A stretch of 64,000 bases of DNA. Origin: Butyricimonas sp. Marseille-P3923 (GTDB lineage: Bacteria; Bacteroidota; Bacteroidia; Bacteroidales; Marinifilaceae). A model generated the notes under the pieces. It was not told the DNA's origin. It saw only the letters and a list, made by a program, of their open reading frames with translations, and ran no database searches. The stretch covers positions 434,001 to 498,000 of the forward strand of contig NZ_FXXL01000005.1 in NCBI RefSeq assembly GCF_900184685.1. Reading direction: 5' to 3'. Shown here piece after piece: positions 8,864-17,178 of the stretch; the stretch's first letter is position 1, and the number at the start of each line of letters is the position of its first letter. Made by a program: the position numbers and the translations under genes.

Positions 8864-9517
8864 ATGGATAGAACATCACCTATACTTCTTGCAATGCTTG
8901 CCAACGGACCGGTCCGGGTGGATGGGGTAACCTTCTTTCTTCAAGGCGGACAAGTGAGAACCTGCAAAACCAAGCGAGGACCCAAGAAAACAAGAACGGA
9001 AGGCGAGGAGCAATCCTCGAATCGCTTTACCGAAGTTCGCAAGATGTGGCGAGTGTACCGCCGTGCCATCGGGGGACTTCCGATATGGAGTGTATGGGCA
9101 AGACAAACAGGAGCACCCAAGAGCGACACGTTATTCCATACCGTCAACGGGAGTTGCTTCCGCCCGGGCGAGGGCGTGTGGGCGTTTCCCACCTTCCGCT
9201 TCTCGATGGGAACACTGGATGCCCCGGTCATCACGTGTGCCGAACGCAACGGCTGGACAGTAACCCTGCGGTGGGAGAACGATGTCGATTGCCCGAAAGC
9301 AAATGCAGCAGATCAGGTGTATCTCGGGTATTTCTACGGCACGCTACCCCGTTCCCCGCAATTCATCACTTGCATCAATGCACACCGGGGCGATGGCGAG
9401 GTTACCGTCGAAATTCCCCCGGCAAAACAACCGGATGGAACACCTTTACACCTGTATTTATTTTTCGGTAATGAAAACCCGAATCGCTTTTCACCGAGCG
9501 AATACGTGGGAGTTTGA
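8864..9517 (+). CDS. Hypothetical protein, possibly a distant DUF6266 relative
   Basis: A 217-residue protein with no signal peptide or membrane segment. I do not recognise it firmly. It has a basic N-terminal third (KTKRGPKKTRTEGEEQ), a tryptophan-rich middle (MWRVYRRAIGGLPIWSVWAR) and a C-terminal beta-rich segment (LHLYLFFGNENPNRFSPSEYVG). Its size, the basic region followed by a segment reading like 'xRxFxxxxxxW', and its divergent pairing with a DUF6266 gene across a 271-bp intergenic region suggest a distant relationship to that family; this is inference. The start ATG at 8864 follows a TACTATTG sequence (8812-8819), one mismatch from the Bacteroidota -7 element. Its base composition is GC-richer than the AT-rich flanks. 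Confidence 0.6.
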   Translation: MDRTSPILLAMLANGPVRVDGVTFFLQGGQVRTCKTKRGPKKTRTEGEEQSSNRFTEVRKMWRVYRRAIGGLPIWSVWARQTGAPKSDTLFHTVNGSCFRPGEGVWAFPTFRFSMGTLDAPVITCAERNGWTVTLRWENDVDCPKANAADQVYLGYFYGTLPRSPQFITCINAHRGDGEVTVEIPPAKQPDGTPLHLYLFFGNENPNRFSPSEYVGV

Positions 9518-9840
9518 CACAACTAAAATAAAGCAGGAAATAAATAAAATCGAACAAAATCAAGTAAACATATATAAAGATATTTCGATATAGCTGATTC
9601 CAAGCAATTCATTACGATAATAAATAAATACGGTAATCTATCCCTATTACCGTCAGAGGGAAATACCCTTTAATTATCTATTATTAGACCTTCGTTTAAT
9701 GGTATCAAAAATAATAAAAAAAATATCCTTTCGAATCGAAATCAATATATTTTTTTTAACTGGTAATGAAGAATTTCCATGAAAGCGCTTAATACACAAT
9801 GATAATATCGTAAAATAGCATTAAACGAACGTTTTGTGCT
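9518..9840. other. AT-rich intergenic region ahead of the sigma factor
   Basis: 323 bp without a supported gene. It contains a small hairpin (CGGTAAT 9631-9637 / ATTACCG 9646-9652) that could end the preceding transcript, though it lacks a T-run. The segment just before the sigma gene is A/T-rich, and no full TAnnTTTG element is found close to its ATG; the CGTTTTG at 9832-9838 is only a partial match. Confidence 0.5.
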
Positions 9841-10395
9841 ATGAGTGTTTCAATCACATATGGAGATATTAAGAATGGGGATATCAAGGCATTTGAAGCT
9901 CTTTTTCAAGAGTTTTATCCTTCTATGTGTATTGTCGCCATGAAAATTATCACAGATCAAAGTGCCGCGGAAGATATTGTGCAAGAGGCATTCATAAAAC
10001 TTTGGGAAAAACGTAGCGCATACAATGACATCCCGAGTTTGAAAACGTTTCTTTATGTAGCGGTCAAAAATCTATGTTTCAATTACATTCGAGATAAAAA
10101 AATAACCGTGGATTACACCTCTCCCGAAGTCGAAAACCAAGAAGCCGTTTTTAAAGACCTCGTGATCGAGGAAGAAGCCTACCGAATCATAGATGATGCC
10201 GTGAATGCCCTCCCCCCGCAAAGTGCACGAATAGTTAAAATGTATTTAGACGGGAAACAAAATAAAGAGATCGCTGAAATATTAGGCATTTCTGTAAACT
10301 CCGTCAAGACACTAAAATATAACGCATTAGATTCACTAAAAACTTTATTAAAAGATTATTTCTATGTTCTTTTGCTATTTCTTGCAGAAAAATAA
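9841..10395 (+). CDS. ECF-type RNA polymerase sigma factor
   Basis: A 184-residue sigma-70-family ECF factor. Region 2 is seen in EALFQEFYPSMCIVAMKII and AAEDIVQEAFIKLWEKR followed by LKTFLYVAVKNLCFNYIR, which contacts the -10 element. Region 4 is in ALPPQSARIVKMYLDGKQNKEIAEILGIS and SVKTLKYNALDSLK, the helix-turn-helix for -35 recognition. Sigma genes of this type in Bacteroidota normally sit directly before a FecR anti-sigma and a SusC with an STN domain; here four ABC transporter genes lie between sigma and FecR (17179). It is paralogous to the sigma at 42558-43130, sharing DIVQE(A/V)F and GKQNKEI blocks. It likely activates the motif found at 10440 and 17117. Confidence 0.95.
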   Translation: MSVSITYGDIKNGDIKAFEALFQEFYPSMCIVAMKIITDQSAAEDIVQEAFIKLWEKRSAYNDIPSLKTFLYVAVKNLCFNYIRDKKITVDYTSPEVENQEAVFKDLVIEEEAYRIIDDAVNALPPQSARIVKMYLDGKQNKEIAEILGISVNSVKTLKYNALDSLKTLLKDYFYVLLLFLAEK

Positions 10396-10439
10396 TTCTA
10401 AAAGAAATGTCAAAATAAAGTGAAAAACGCACCCCCTAT

Positions 10440-10468
10440 TCATCCTTTTCGAATTTAGCTGTGTTCTG
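10440..10468 (+). promoter_or_regulatory. Candidate ECF-sigma promoter for the ABC exporter genes
   Basis: TCATCC at 10440-10445 and GTGTTCTG at 10461-10468, followed by CAAATAGAAATATAAAT. The same two boxes with identical spacing occur at 17117 upstream of FecR and, on the minus strand, at 42534-42506 upstream of the second FecR. The distance between TCATCC and GTTCTG (17 bases) fits -35/-10 spacing for ECF sigma factors. It lies 45 bp after the sigma stop and about 38 bp before the exporter ATG. Confidence 0.55.
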
Positions 10469-10505
10469 CAAATAGAAATATAAATCAGAAACACAATAAA
10501 AATTT

Positions 10506-11438
10506 ATGGAAGAAGCAGTAGTAAAAGTCGAACATCTCTCGCACCGTTATAGTGTGCAATGGGCGATAAAAGACATCAATTTCGAAATCAAGCAGAAGGG
10601 GACTCTCGGCCTGTTAGGTTCCAACGGGGCGGGGAAATCCACAACGATGAATATCATCTGCGGGGTTCTCAATCAAACAGAGGGCGAAGTATATATTAAC
10701 GGTATCAGTCTTCGCGAGCATCCGGTAGAAGCTAAAAAACACATCGGCTTTCTTCCACAAAAGCCCCCGCTATACCCGGATCTGACTGTTGACGAATATC
10801 TCACGCACTGCGCACTGATGCGCCTCGTGGACAAAAGACAGGTTAAAGCAGCAGTGGATAAAGCAAAAGCTCGTTGTGGAATCACTCATTTCAGCAGACG
10901 ATTAATTAAAAATCTATCCGGAGGGTACCAACAACGGGTAGGAATAGCCCAAGCCATCGTACACAATCCGAAATTCGTGATTCTCGATGAACCGACAAAC
11001 GGGCTAGACCCGAACCAAATCATTGAAGTCCGCCATTTGATCAAGGAAATTGCCGAAGATCACTCCGTCATGCTTTCCACTCATATTCTACCCGAGGTGC
11101 AAGCTACTTGTGACACGATAGAAATGATCGAAAAGGGACGAGTTGTTTTTTCCGGCACCATTGGGGATTTCAATAATTACATGGAACCCAACACGTTTAT
11201 CGTTTCCATGACAACACCCCCTTCTATAGAAACTCTATCCGCTATTCCCGGGATCACGCACGTGGAACATATCACGGATACCCGTTTCCGCATGCGCTTT
11301 TCTTCAGGTCAAGAGATCACGAAAAAAATGATCGAATTGAGCGTTGCCAATGAATGGCACCTTCACGAGATTATATTGGAAAGGGATTCTTTAGACGCGG
11401 TTTTCGCACAATTATCCGGAAAAAATATTTTAATATAA
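10506..11438 (+). CDS. ABC transporter ATP-binding protein, GldA-like (copy 1)
   Basis: A 310-residue ABC ATPase. Walker A is GSNGAGKST (residues 38-46), the signature LSGGYQQR is at 137-144, Walker B VILDEP at 158-163 and the switch histidine at 193. The start of the protein and the C-terminal extension of about 90 residues after the nucleotide-binding domain resemble GldA, the ATPase of the GldA/GldF/GldG transporter first known from gliding flavobacteria but widespread in non-gliding Bacteroidota. It would power the membrane protein encoded 16 bp downstream. A close paralogue is at 13777, sharing nearly the whole ATP-binding core. It is preceded by the two-box motif at 10440, suggesting sigma-dependent expression. 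The transported substrate is unknown. Confidence 0.9.
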   Translation: MEEAVVKVEHLSHRYSVQWAIKDINFEIKQKGTLGLLGSNGAGKSTTMNIICGVLNQTEGEVYINGISLREHPVEAKKHIGFLPQKPPLYPDLTVDEYLTHCALMRLVDKRQVKAAVDKAKARCGITHFSRRLIKNLSGGYQQRVGIAQAIVHNPKFVILDEPTNGLDPNQIIEVRHLIKEIAEDHSVMLSTHILPEVQATCDTIEMIEKGRVVFSGTIGDFNNYMEPNTFIVSMTTPPSIETLSAIPGITHVEHITDTRFRMRFSSGQEITKKMIELSVANEWHLHEIILERDSLDAVFAQLSGKNILI

Positions 11439-11454
11439 AAGATAATCATCTAAC

Positions 11455-13752
11455 ATGAAAACAATATTCAGATTAGCGAAGACGGAACTTCGCATCTTAT
11501 TCTGTTCGCCTGTATCTTGGCTGATCCTAGTTATTTTTGCCTTTCAGGCTGGATTGAATTTCAGTGAAAATTTCGGGGGACAATTAAAACGCCAAGCCTT
11601 GGAATACGGGCTGGGAGAAGTGACATTGAATACTTTTGCCGGATACACAGGGTTGTTGGTTTCCATGCTTAAAAGCCTGTATCTCTATATTCCCTTGATC
11701 ACCATGGGAATCATGAGTCGGGAATTAAGCAGCGGTTCTATCAAATTTCTATATTCTTCCCCGATAACGACAACACAGATTATTCTAGGAAAATACCTTT
11801 CCATGTTAATTTACGGGGCAATGCTCATGGGCATACTTCTGATCTATATCATTTTCGGATTTTTTACCATCGAGAACATGGATATCGCATTCGTTCTTAC
11901 CGGATTGCTGGGACTCTATTTACTGACTTGCGCCTATGCCGCCATAGGGCTTTTCATGTCAAGCATCACGTCTTATCAAGTCGTGGCAGCGATGGGTACA
12001 CTTGCAGTCCTTGCCGTTTTGAATTTTATCGGTGACGTGGGACAGGATATTTCTTTCGTGCGGGATATCACGTATTGGCTATCCATCTCGGGACGCGCTT
12101 ATCAATTTCTTGGAGGAATGATTTGCAGTGAAGACGTGCTATATTTCATTATCGTAATTTCTCTATTTATTATCTTATCTATCATGCGCTTGCAGGCTGC
12201 CCGCAAGAAAAGAAGCAAGGCTGTTACATTTGCCCGCTATTTCGCGGTTATCGCGTGCGCATTGATCATAGGGTATGTATCCTCTCTTCCGACAAGTAAA
12301 TTTTATTATGACGCAACCGCTTTAAAGAAAAATACCCTGACTCCCGGCAGTCAGGAAGTTGTAAAAAATCTGGACGGGGGATTAACCATCACGACTTACA
12401 TGAATATCCTCGACGCGAATTACGGTAGCGCACTCCCGAGCCAACTAAAAGAAGATTTCTCCCGTTTCGAACAGTATGTCCGTTTTAAACCGGAGATCAA
12501 AATGAAGTACGTCTATTATTACGCTCCATCGGTTCAACCTTCTTTCGATGGACGTTTCGAGGAGTTACAAGGGAAAGAGCGTGCCGAGCGTATCTGCAAG
12601 ATCATGGAACTTGATTTTGACATGTTCCTATCGCAGGAGGAGATTGACAAGGTTATTGATCTCAAGTCGGAAGGTTACCGTTTCCTTCGCGTACTGGAAC
12701 GGGAAAATGGTCAGAAAACCACTCTTCGTCTTTACAATGACATGATGAAGCACCCGTCGGAAACCGAGATCACTACAGCGTTGAAACGCTTCCTAGTCCC
12801 CGCCCCTAAAGTTGCTTTTCTCACGGGACACGGGGAACGTAACGTGAATAGTGCCGGCGACCGTTACTATTACACGTTCGCCCGAAGTATTTATTTCCGT
12901 CACTCCCTGATCAACCAAGGATTCGATGCCACGGAATTATCTATTAAAGACTCCGATATTCCAGAAGACATTAACATTCTGGTTATTGCCGATATGCGTA
13001 GCCCTCTTTCCGAAGAAGAAATGACAAGATTGGAACATTATATAGAACGGGGCGGTAATCTTTTCATCCTTGGGGAACCCCATCGTCAAGAAGCGATGAA
13101 TCCCTTGCTCGCCCGATTCGGGATAGAACTCATGCCGGGAACCCTCGTGCAACGTAATCAAGATTACCTGCCATCCGTTGTCACCGCGAAACTAACGGAT
13201 AATGCCGCCGCACAAAGTCCCCGGTACGCCCAACTCAAACGATGGGGAGCCTCAATCGTTATGCCGGATGCCTCCCCTTTACATTATAGCACGGACAAAG
13301 GATACACTGTAAAACCTATTGCCATGACGCTTAAGGAGAATAGTTGGAATGAACTGGAAACAACCGATTTTCTGGACGGGGAGTTATCCATTAACGAGGC
13401 TATCGGGGAAAAGGAACAGTCTTATCCTGTCATTCTCTCGCTTACCCGCCAAAGGGGAAACAAGGAACAACGTATCGTGGTCACGGGTGACGCCGATTGT
13501 ATCAGCAACACGGAACTGATGAACAGCCGGAACGGAATTTTCGCCGTCAATTTCGACTTCATCAGCGAAACGTTCAAATGGCTGTCATACGGGGAATTCC
13601 CTATCGATACATCCCGCCCGGAAGCTATCGACAACAGGATTCTTGTCAGCCGGGCAGCAACTCCTTGGATTTCAGCCTTCGCACTGGGCGTCATACCGTT
13701 TATATTGGCCTTCATTGGCTTTATGGTATGGTACAAGAGAAAGAAATTTTAA
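11455..13752 (+). CDS. ABC-2 permease fused to GldG-like auxiliary domain (copy 1)
   Basis: A 765-residue inner-membrane protein. The first 250 or so residues contain about six hydrophobic segments with the ABC-2 permease pattern (SGSIKFLYSSPITTTQIILG; LGLYLLTCAYAAIGLFMSS), matching GldF. A further membrane segment near residue 270 leads into a large extracytoplasmic GldG/ABC_transp_aux domain (VAFLTGHGERN; DINILVIADMRSPLS; GGNLFILGEP), and the chain ends with one more membrane helix and a basic tail. In flavobacteria GldF and GldG are separate proteins; the fusion is common in gut Bacteroidales. It pairs with the ATPase 16 bp upstream. The auxiliary domain is related to IFT52/GldG folds thought to contact the exported cargo or cell wall, but no substrate is established. 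Confidence 0.88.
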   Translation: MKTIFRLAKTELRILFCSPVSWLILVIFAFQAGLNFSENFGGQLKRQALEYGLGEVTLNTFAGYTGLLVSMLKSLYLYIPLITMGIMSRELSSGSIKFLYSSPITTTQIILGKYLSMLIYGAMLMGILLIYIIFGFFTIENMDIAFVLTGLLGLYLLTCAYAAIGLFMSSITSYQVVAAMGTLAVLAVLNFIGDVGQDISFVRDITYWLSISGRAYQFLGGMICSEDVLYFIIVISLFIILSIMRLQAARKKRSKAVTFARYFAVIACALIIGYVSSLPTSKFYYDATALKKNTLTPGSQEVVKNLDGGLTITTYMNILDANYGSALPSQLKEDFSRFEQYVRFKPEIKMKYVYYYAPSVQPSFDGRFEELQGKERAERICKIMELDFDMFLSQEEIDKVIDLKSEGYRFLRVLERENGQKTTLRLYNDMMKHPSETEITTALKRFLVPAPKVAFLTGHGERNVNSAGDRYYYTFARSIYFRHSLINQGFDATELSIKDSDIPEDINILVIADMRSPLSEEEMTRLEHYIERGGNLFILGEPHRQEAMNPLLARFGIELMPGTLVQRNQDYLPSVVTAKLTDNAAAQSPRYAQLKRWGASIVMPDASPLHYSTDKGYTVKPIAMTLKENSWNELETTDFLDGELSINEAIGEKEQSYPVILSLTRQRGNKEQRIVVTGDADCISNTELMNSRNGIFAVNFDFISETFKWLSYGEFPIDTSRPEAIDNRILVSRAATPWISAFALGVIPFILAFIGFMVWYKRKKF

Positions 13753-13776
13753 TAGCTAAATTTTAAATTATAACAC

Positions 13777-14709
13777 ATGGAAGATTCAATAGTAAAGGTC
13801 GAGCATTTGTCTCACCGGTATCATATACAATGGGCTATAGAAGATATAAACTTTGAGATCAAAGAAAAAGGGGTGTTAGGATTGCTCGGTTCCAACGGTG
13901 CCGGGAAGTCCACCACAATGAATATTATATGCGGCGTGCTGAACCAAACCGAAGGGGAAGTTTACCTTAACGGCTACAACCTACGGACGAACCCGGTGGA
14001 AGCCAAAAGACATATCGGGTTCCTTCCCCAAAAACCGCCACTATACCCGGATATTACCGTGGAAGAATATCTGACTTATTGCGCACACCTTCGGCTAATG
14101 CCGACACATGAAATCCCGGCTGCCGTGGAACGTGCCATGAAACGATGTGATATCACACATTTCCGCGAACGTATTATCAACAATCTGTCGGGAGGATATC
14201 AACAACGCGTGGGCATCGCACAAGCCATTGTCCATAATCCCCGTTTTGTTGTCCTTGATGAACCGACAAATGGTCTTGACCCGAACCAGATTGTAGAAAT
14301 ACGCCACTTGATTAAAGAGATTGCTACTGATCATGCCGTATTGTTATCGACACATATCTTGTCCGAGGTACAAGCTACTTGTAATAACATCAAAATGATT
14401 GAACAAGGTAAACTCGTATTTTCCGGCAGCATGGACGATTTTAACAATTACGTTGCCCCTTCCACGTTGTTAGTCAGATTTGACGCGGCTCCATCCGAAC
14501 AAACTCTAGGAGCGATAGAAGGCGTTGCCCGAGTGGAAAAGCTCGATCCCCGCAGCTATCGCCTGCAATTCGACGCGTCAAAGGATATTAGCGAACATAT
14601 CGTACAACTCAGTGTTACCAATAACTGGGAATTAGCCGAGATACAACTGGAACGCTTGGCTCTTGACACGATATTCGCTCAATTATCAGGAAAAAAAGTA
14701 CAACAGTAA
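13777..14709 (+). CDS. ABC transporter ATP-binding protein, GldA-like (copy 2)
   Basis: A 310-residue paralogue of the ATPase at 10506, same length and start (MEDSIVKVEHLSHRY versus MEEAVVKVEHLSHRY). Walker A GSNGAGKST, signature LSGGYQQR, Walker B VVLDEPTNGLD and the H-loop STHI are all intact, so it should be active. Divergence is greatest in the C-terminal 90 residues (after FNNY), where copy 1 reads MEPNTFIVSMTT and copy 2 VAPSTLLVRFDA. It begins 24 bp after the first permease and is followed 15 bp later by its own permease, so the four genes look like one operon made by tandem duplication of a two-gene unit. Confidence 0.9.
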   Translation: MEDSIVKVEHLSHRYHIQWAIEDINFEIKEKGVLGLLGSNGAGKSTTMNIICGVLNQTEGEVYLNGYNLRTNPVEAKRHIGFLPQKPPLYPDITVEEYLTYCAHLRLMPTHEIPAAVERAMKRCDITHFRERIINNLSGGYQQRVGIAQAIVHNPRFVVLDEPTNGLDPNQIVEIRHLIKEIATDHAVLLSTHILSEVQATCNNIKMIEQGKLVFSGSMDDFNNYVAPSTLLVRFDAAPSEQTLGAIEGVARVEKLDPRSYRLQFDASKDISEHIVQLSVTNNWELAEIQLERLALDTIFAQLSGKKVQQ

Positions 14710-14724
14710 ACGCAAATTCTATCT

Positions 14725-17025
14725 ATGAAAACAATATTAAAGATAACCAAAAACGAACTGAGCACGCTATTTTATTCCCCGATAGCATGGCTTATTCTTA
14801 TTATCTTCACTTTCCAGTCGGGAATGGCTTATGCCGAAGCATGGGGTGATGCATTACGTTCCCAAGCTTTAGGGTATACTGTTATCGGGGCAACCAGACG
14901 CCTCTTGCTCGGTTGGCAGGGAGCTATTTCCAGTATGCAAGAACATTTGTTCCTATACATTCCATTACTCACGATGGGGCTTATGAGCCAAGAGTATAAC
15001 CGTGGTTCTATTAAATTATTGTACTCATCCCCGATCACAAACCGGCAAATCATTTTTGGGAAATATCTTTCCATGATCGTGTACGCCTTGATTCTAGTAG
15101 CCATATTATTCGTTTACTATGCCTTCACGGCTTTCACGATCAAGGATATTGATTCATCGTTTGCCTTGACTGCTTTACTGGGAATATTCCTCATGATTTG
15201 TGCTTACGCGGCAATCGGGTTATTCATGTCTTCGCTCACGTCTTATCAGGTTGTTGCAGCCGTGGGGACTCTTGCCATACTTGCCGTACTCAACTATATC
15301 GGGAATGTCGGTCAGGAAATCCCATTCGTGAGGGATATCACATACTGGCTTTCCATCTCGGGGCGTGCAGACACGTTCTTTAAAGGTCTTATTACCAGCG
15401 AAGATCTACTTTATTTCCTACTGGTAATTATTCTTTTCATTATATTTTCCATTTTACGTTTACAATCCGAAAGAACCAAACGTACCGCATCACAATCCGC
15501 ACTTCGCTATGGAGGAATTATTGTCGTGACTCTTTTGATCGGTTATGTTTCATCCCGTCCCGCACTTCGCTGTTATTATGATGCAACCGAAATGAAAGAT
15601 AACACTTTGACTCAAAACAGTCTGGACGTCATGGAACAACTGGATGGTCCCCTGACTATCACCTCTTATGTCAACATTCTTGACGAAGATTATTTCCGGG
15701 TATTGCCCCGTTATCACAATCAAGATATCGAACGGTTCGAGAAATATATACGCTTCAAACCGGAGATCAAGATGAAATACGTTTATTATTACGACAAAGT
15801 AGACAACCCGAGTCTTGATCAACGCTATCCCGGTTTAAGCGACGAACAACGTGCTCAAAAAATATGTGAAGCTCTTGATTGGAATATAGATCAAGTATTG
15901 AATCCCGAACAAATACGGCAAACAGAAGACCTGTCTGCCGAGTACAACAAATTCGTACGGGTGTTGGAACGAGGCAACGGACAAAAATCATACCTCCGCC
16001 TTTATGACGATAATATGCGCTTCCCCACGGAAACCGAGATCACTGCCGCTCTTAAACGCATGGTCGTAAAAGCGCCTTTGGTTGCCTTCGTTACCGGACA
16101 CGGTGAGAGAAATATAAACGGGGGTGGTGACCGGGATTATTATGCATTCTCTCAGTATAAAGGATTCCGTAATTCACTTATTAATCAAGGTTTTGATATT
16201 ACTACACTCGCTCTTGATACCCTAGATAGAATACCCGATGAAGTGGATATTCTCGTGATTTCAGATATCCGCACCCCACTTTCTTCCAAAGAACAGGGTA
16301 TGATTGATGGTTATATCGCCGAAGGGCGTAATCTGATTATCGCCGGAGAACCTCGTCGCCAAGAACAAATGAACCCCACGTTAGCAAATTTGGGATTAAG
16401 TTTCATGCCGGGTATTCTCGTGCAGGAGAGCAAGGATTATCCGGCAGATTTGATTTTATCTTCCATCACTAAAGCCGCTGAAGATTTAAGCAAAAGATTC
16501 AGCGATGCGGCATATTTCGGTTACAAGATCACGATGCCTTCCACTGTCGGAATCAAGCAAATAGAAGAGAAAGGTTTCACGATAATTCCATTGATGACAA
16601 CCGACTCCACAGGTTCATGGAGTGAACTGGAAACGACGAACTTCGTTGAAGATACGGCACGCATCAATTCTGCTATCGGAGAAATCGAACAGGCAAATGT
16701 AACCATGATGTATTTAACCCGCCAGATAAACGGCAAAAAACAAGGCATCATAGTTCTCGGGGACGCGGATTGCATCGGAAACGGTGAACTTACACGCCAA
16801 CGAAACGGGATCGAATCCTCTAATTTCACGGTTGTCACGGAATCATTCCGTCTTCTCACGAACGGAGAATACCCGATAGATACCAACCGAAAACGTTCCT
16901 CCGACAATAAGGTTTACTTGAATGAAAAGTCCGGTGTCTGGTTAAAAATTCTCTTCATGGGTGTTTTTCCCGGCATCTTGACTTTCTTAAGCCTTGCATT
17001 GTGGTGGAGGCGCAGGAAAAAATAA
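14725..17025 (+). CDS. ABC-2 permease fused to GldG-like auxiliary domain (copy 2)
   Basis: A 766-residue paralogue of the protein at 11455, with the same order: ABC-2 membrane part (RGSIKLLYSSPITNRQIIFG; CAYAAIGLFMSSLTSYQVV), a membrane segment near 270, GldG-like extracytoplasmic domain (VAFVTGHGERN; EVDILVISDIRTPLS; GRNLIIAGEP) and a C-terminal helix with a basic tail. The two copies differ most in the second extracytoplasmic half, the part most likely to touch cargo, so they may handle different substrates or form a mixed complex. It ends the exporter group: a hairpin (17035) follows its stop, and the FecR gene begins 153 bp later behind its own copy of the two-box motif. Confidence 0.88.
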   Translation: MKTILKITKNELSTLFYSPIAWLILIIFTFQSGMAYAEAWGDALRSQALGYTVIGATRRLLLGWQGAISSMQEHLFLYIPLLTMGLMSQEYNRGSIKLLYSSPITNRQIIFGKYLSMIVYALILVAILFVYYAFTAFTIKDIDSSFALTALLGIFLMICAYAAIGLFMSSLTSYQVVAAVGTLAILAVLNYIGNVGQEIPFVRDITYWLSISGRADTFFKGLITSEDLLYFLLVIILFIIFSILRLQSERTKRTASQSALRYGGIIVVTLLIGYVSSRPALRCYYDATEMKDNTLTQNSLDVMEQLDGPLTITSYVNILDEDYFRVLPRYHNQDIERFEKYIRFKPEIKMKYVYYYDKVDNPSLDQRYPGLSDEQRAQKICEALDWNIDQVLNPEQIRQTEDLSAEYNKFVRVLERGNGQKSYLRLYDDNMRFPTETEITAALKRMVVKAPLVAFVTGHGERNINGGGDRDYYAFSQYKGFRNSLINQGFDITTLALDTLDRIPDEVDILVISDIRTPLSSKEQGMIDGYIAEGRNLIIAGEPRRQEQMNPTLANLGLSFMPGILVQESKDYPADLILSSITKAAEDLSKRFSDAAYFGYKITMPSTVGIKQIEEKGFTIIPLMTTDSTGSWSELETTNFVEDTARINSAIGEIEQANVTMMYLTRQINGKKQGIIVLGDADCIGNGELTRQRNGIESSNFTVVTESFRLLTNGEYPIDTNRKRSSDNKVYLNEKSGVWLKILFMGVFPGILTFLSLALWWRRRKK

Positions 17026-17034
17026 ATCTCTTTA

Positions 17035-17072
17035 TTTCCCCGATTCTTCCTTGTACGGGAGAATCGGGGAAA
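17035..17072 (+). terminator. Hairpin after the exporter operon
   Basis: Inverted repeat TTTCCCCGATTCT (17035-17047) / AGAATCGGGGAAA (17060-17072), loop 12 bases, starting 10 bp after the permease stop. No T-run follows on the + strand (TATAAAAAAAATT), so it may be a weak terminator or an RNA-stabilising 3' end. Confidence 0.5.
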
Positions 17073-17116
17073 TATAAAAAAAATTCCATTTTCTATCAAA
17101 AAAAATAATTTTCCAT

Positions 17117-17145
17117 TCATCCTTTTGACCTTATCCCGTGTTCTG
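17117..17145 (+). promoter_or_regulatory. Candidate ECF-sigma promoter for FecR-SusCD
   Basis: TCATCC at 17117-17122 and GTGTTCTG at 17138-17145, followed by TAAATAGATAATAG. Order and spacing equal the copies at 10440 and at 42534-42506 (minus strand). It lies about 34 bp before the FecR ATG, well placed to drive FecR and the SusC/SusD genes under control of the sigma at 9841. Confidence 0.55.
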
Positions 17146-17178
17146 TAAATAGATAATAGTTTTGTAACGTCTATATTT

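Noticed and set aside
10506-17025. Gliding-motility or type IX secretion locus
   Set aside because: Although the ABC genes are Gld-like, no other gld, spr or por genes are present, and the GldF-GldG fusion type is widespread in non-gliding gut species.
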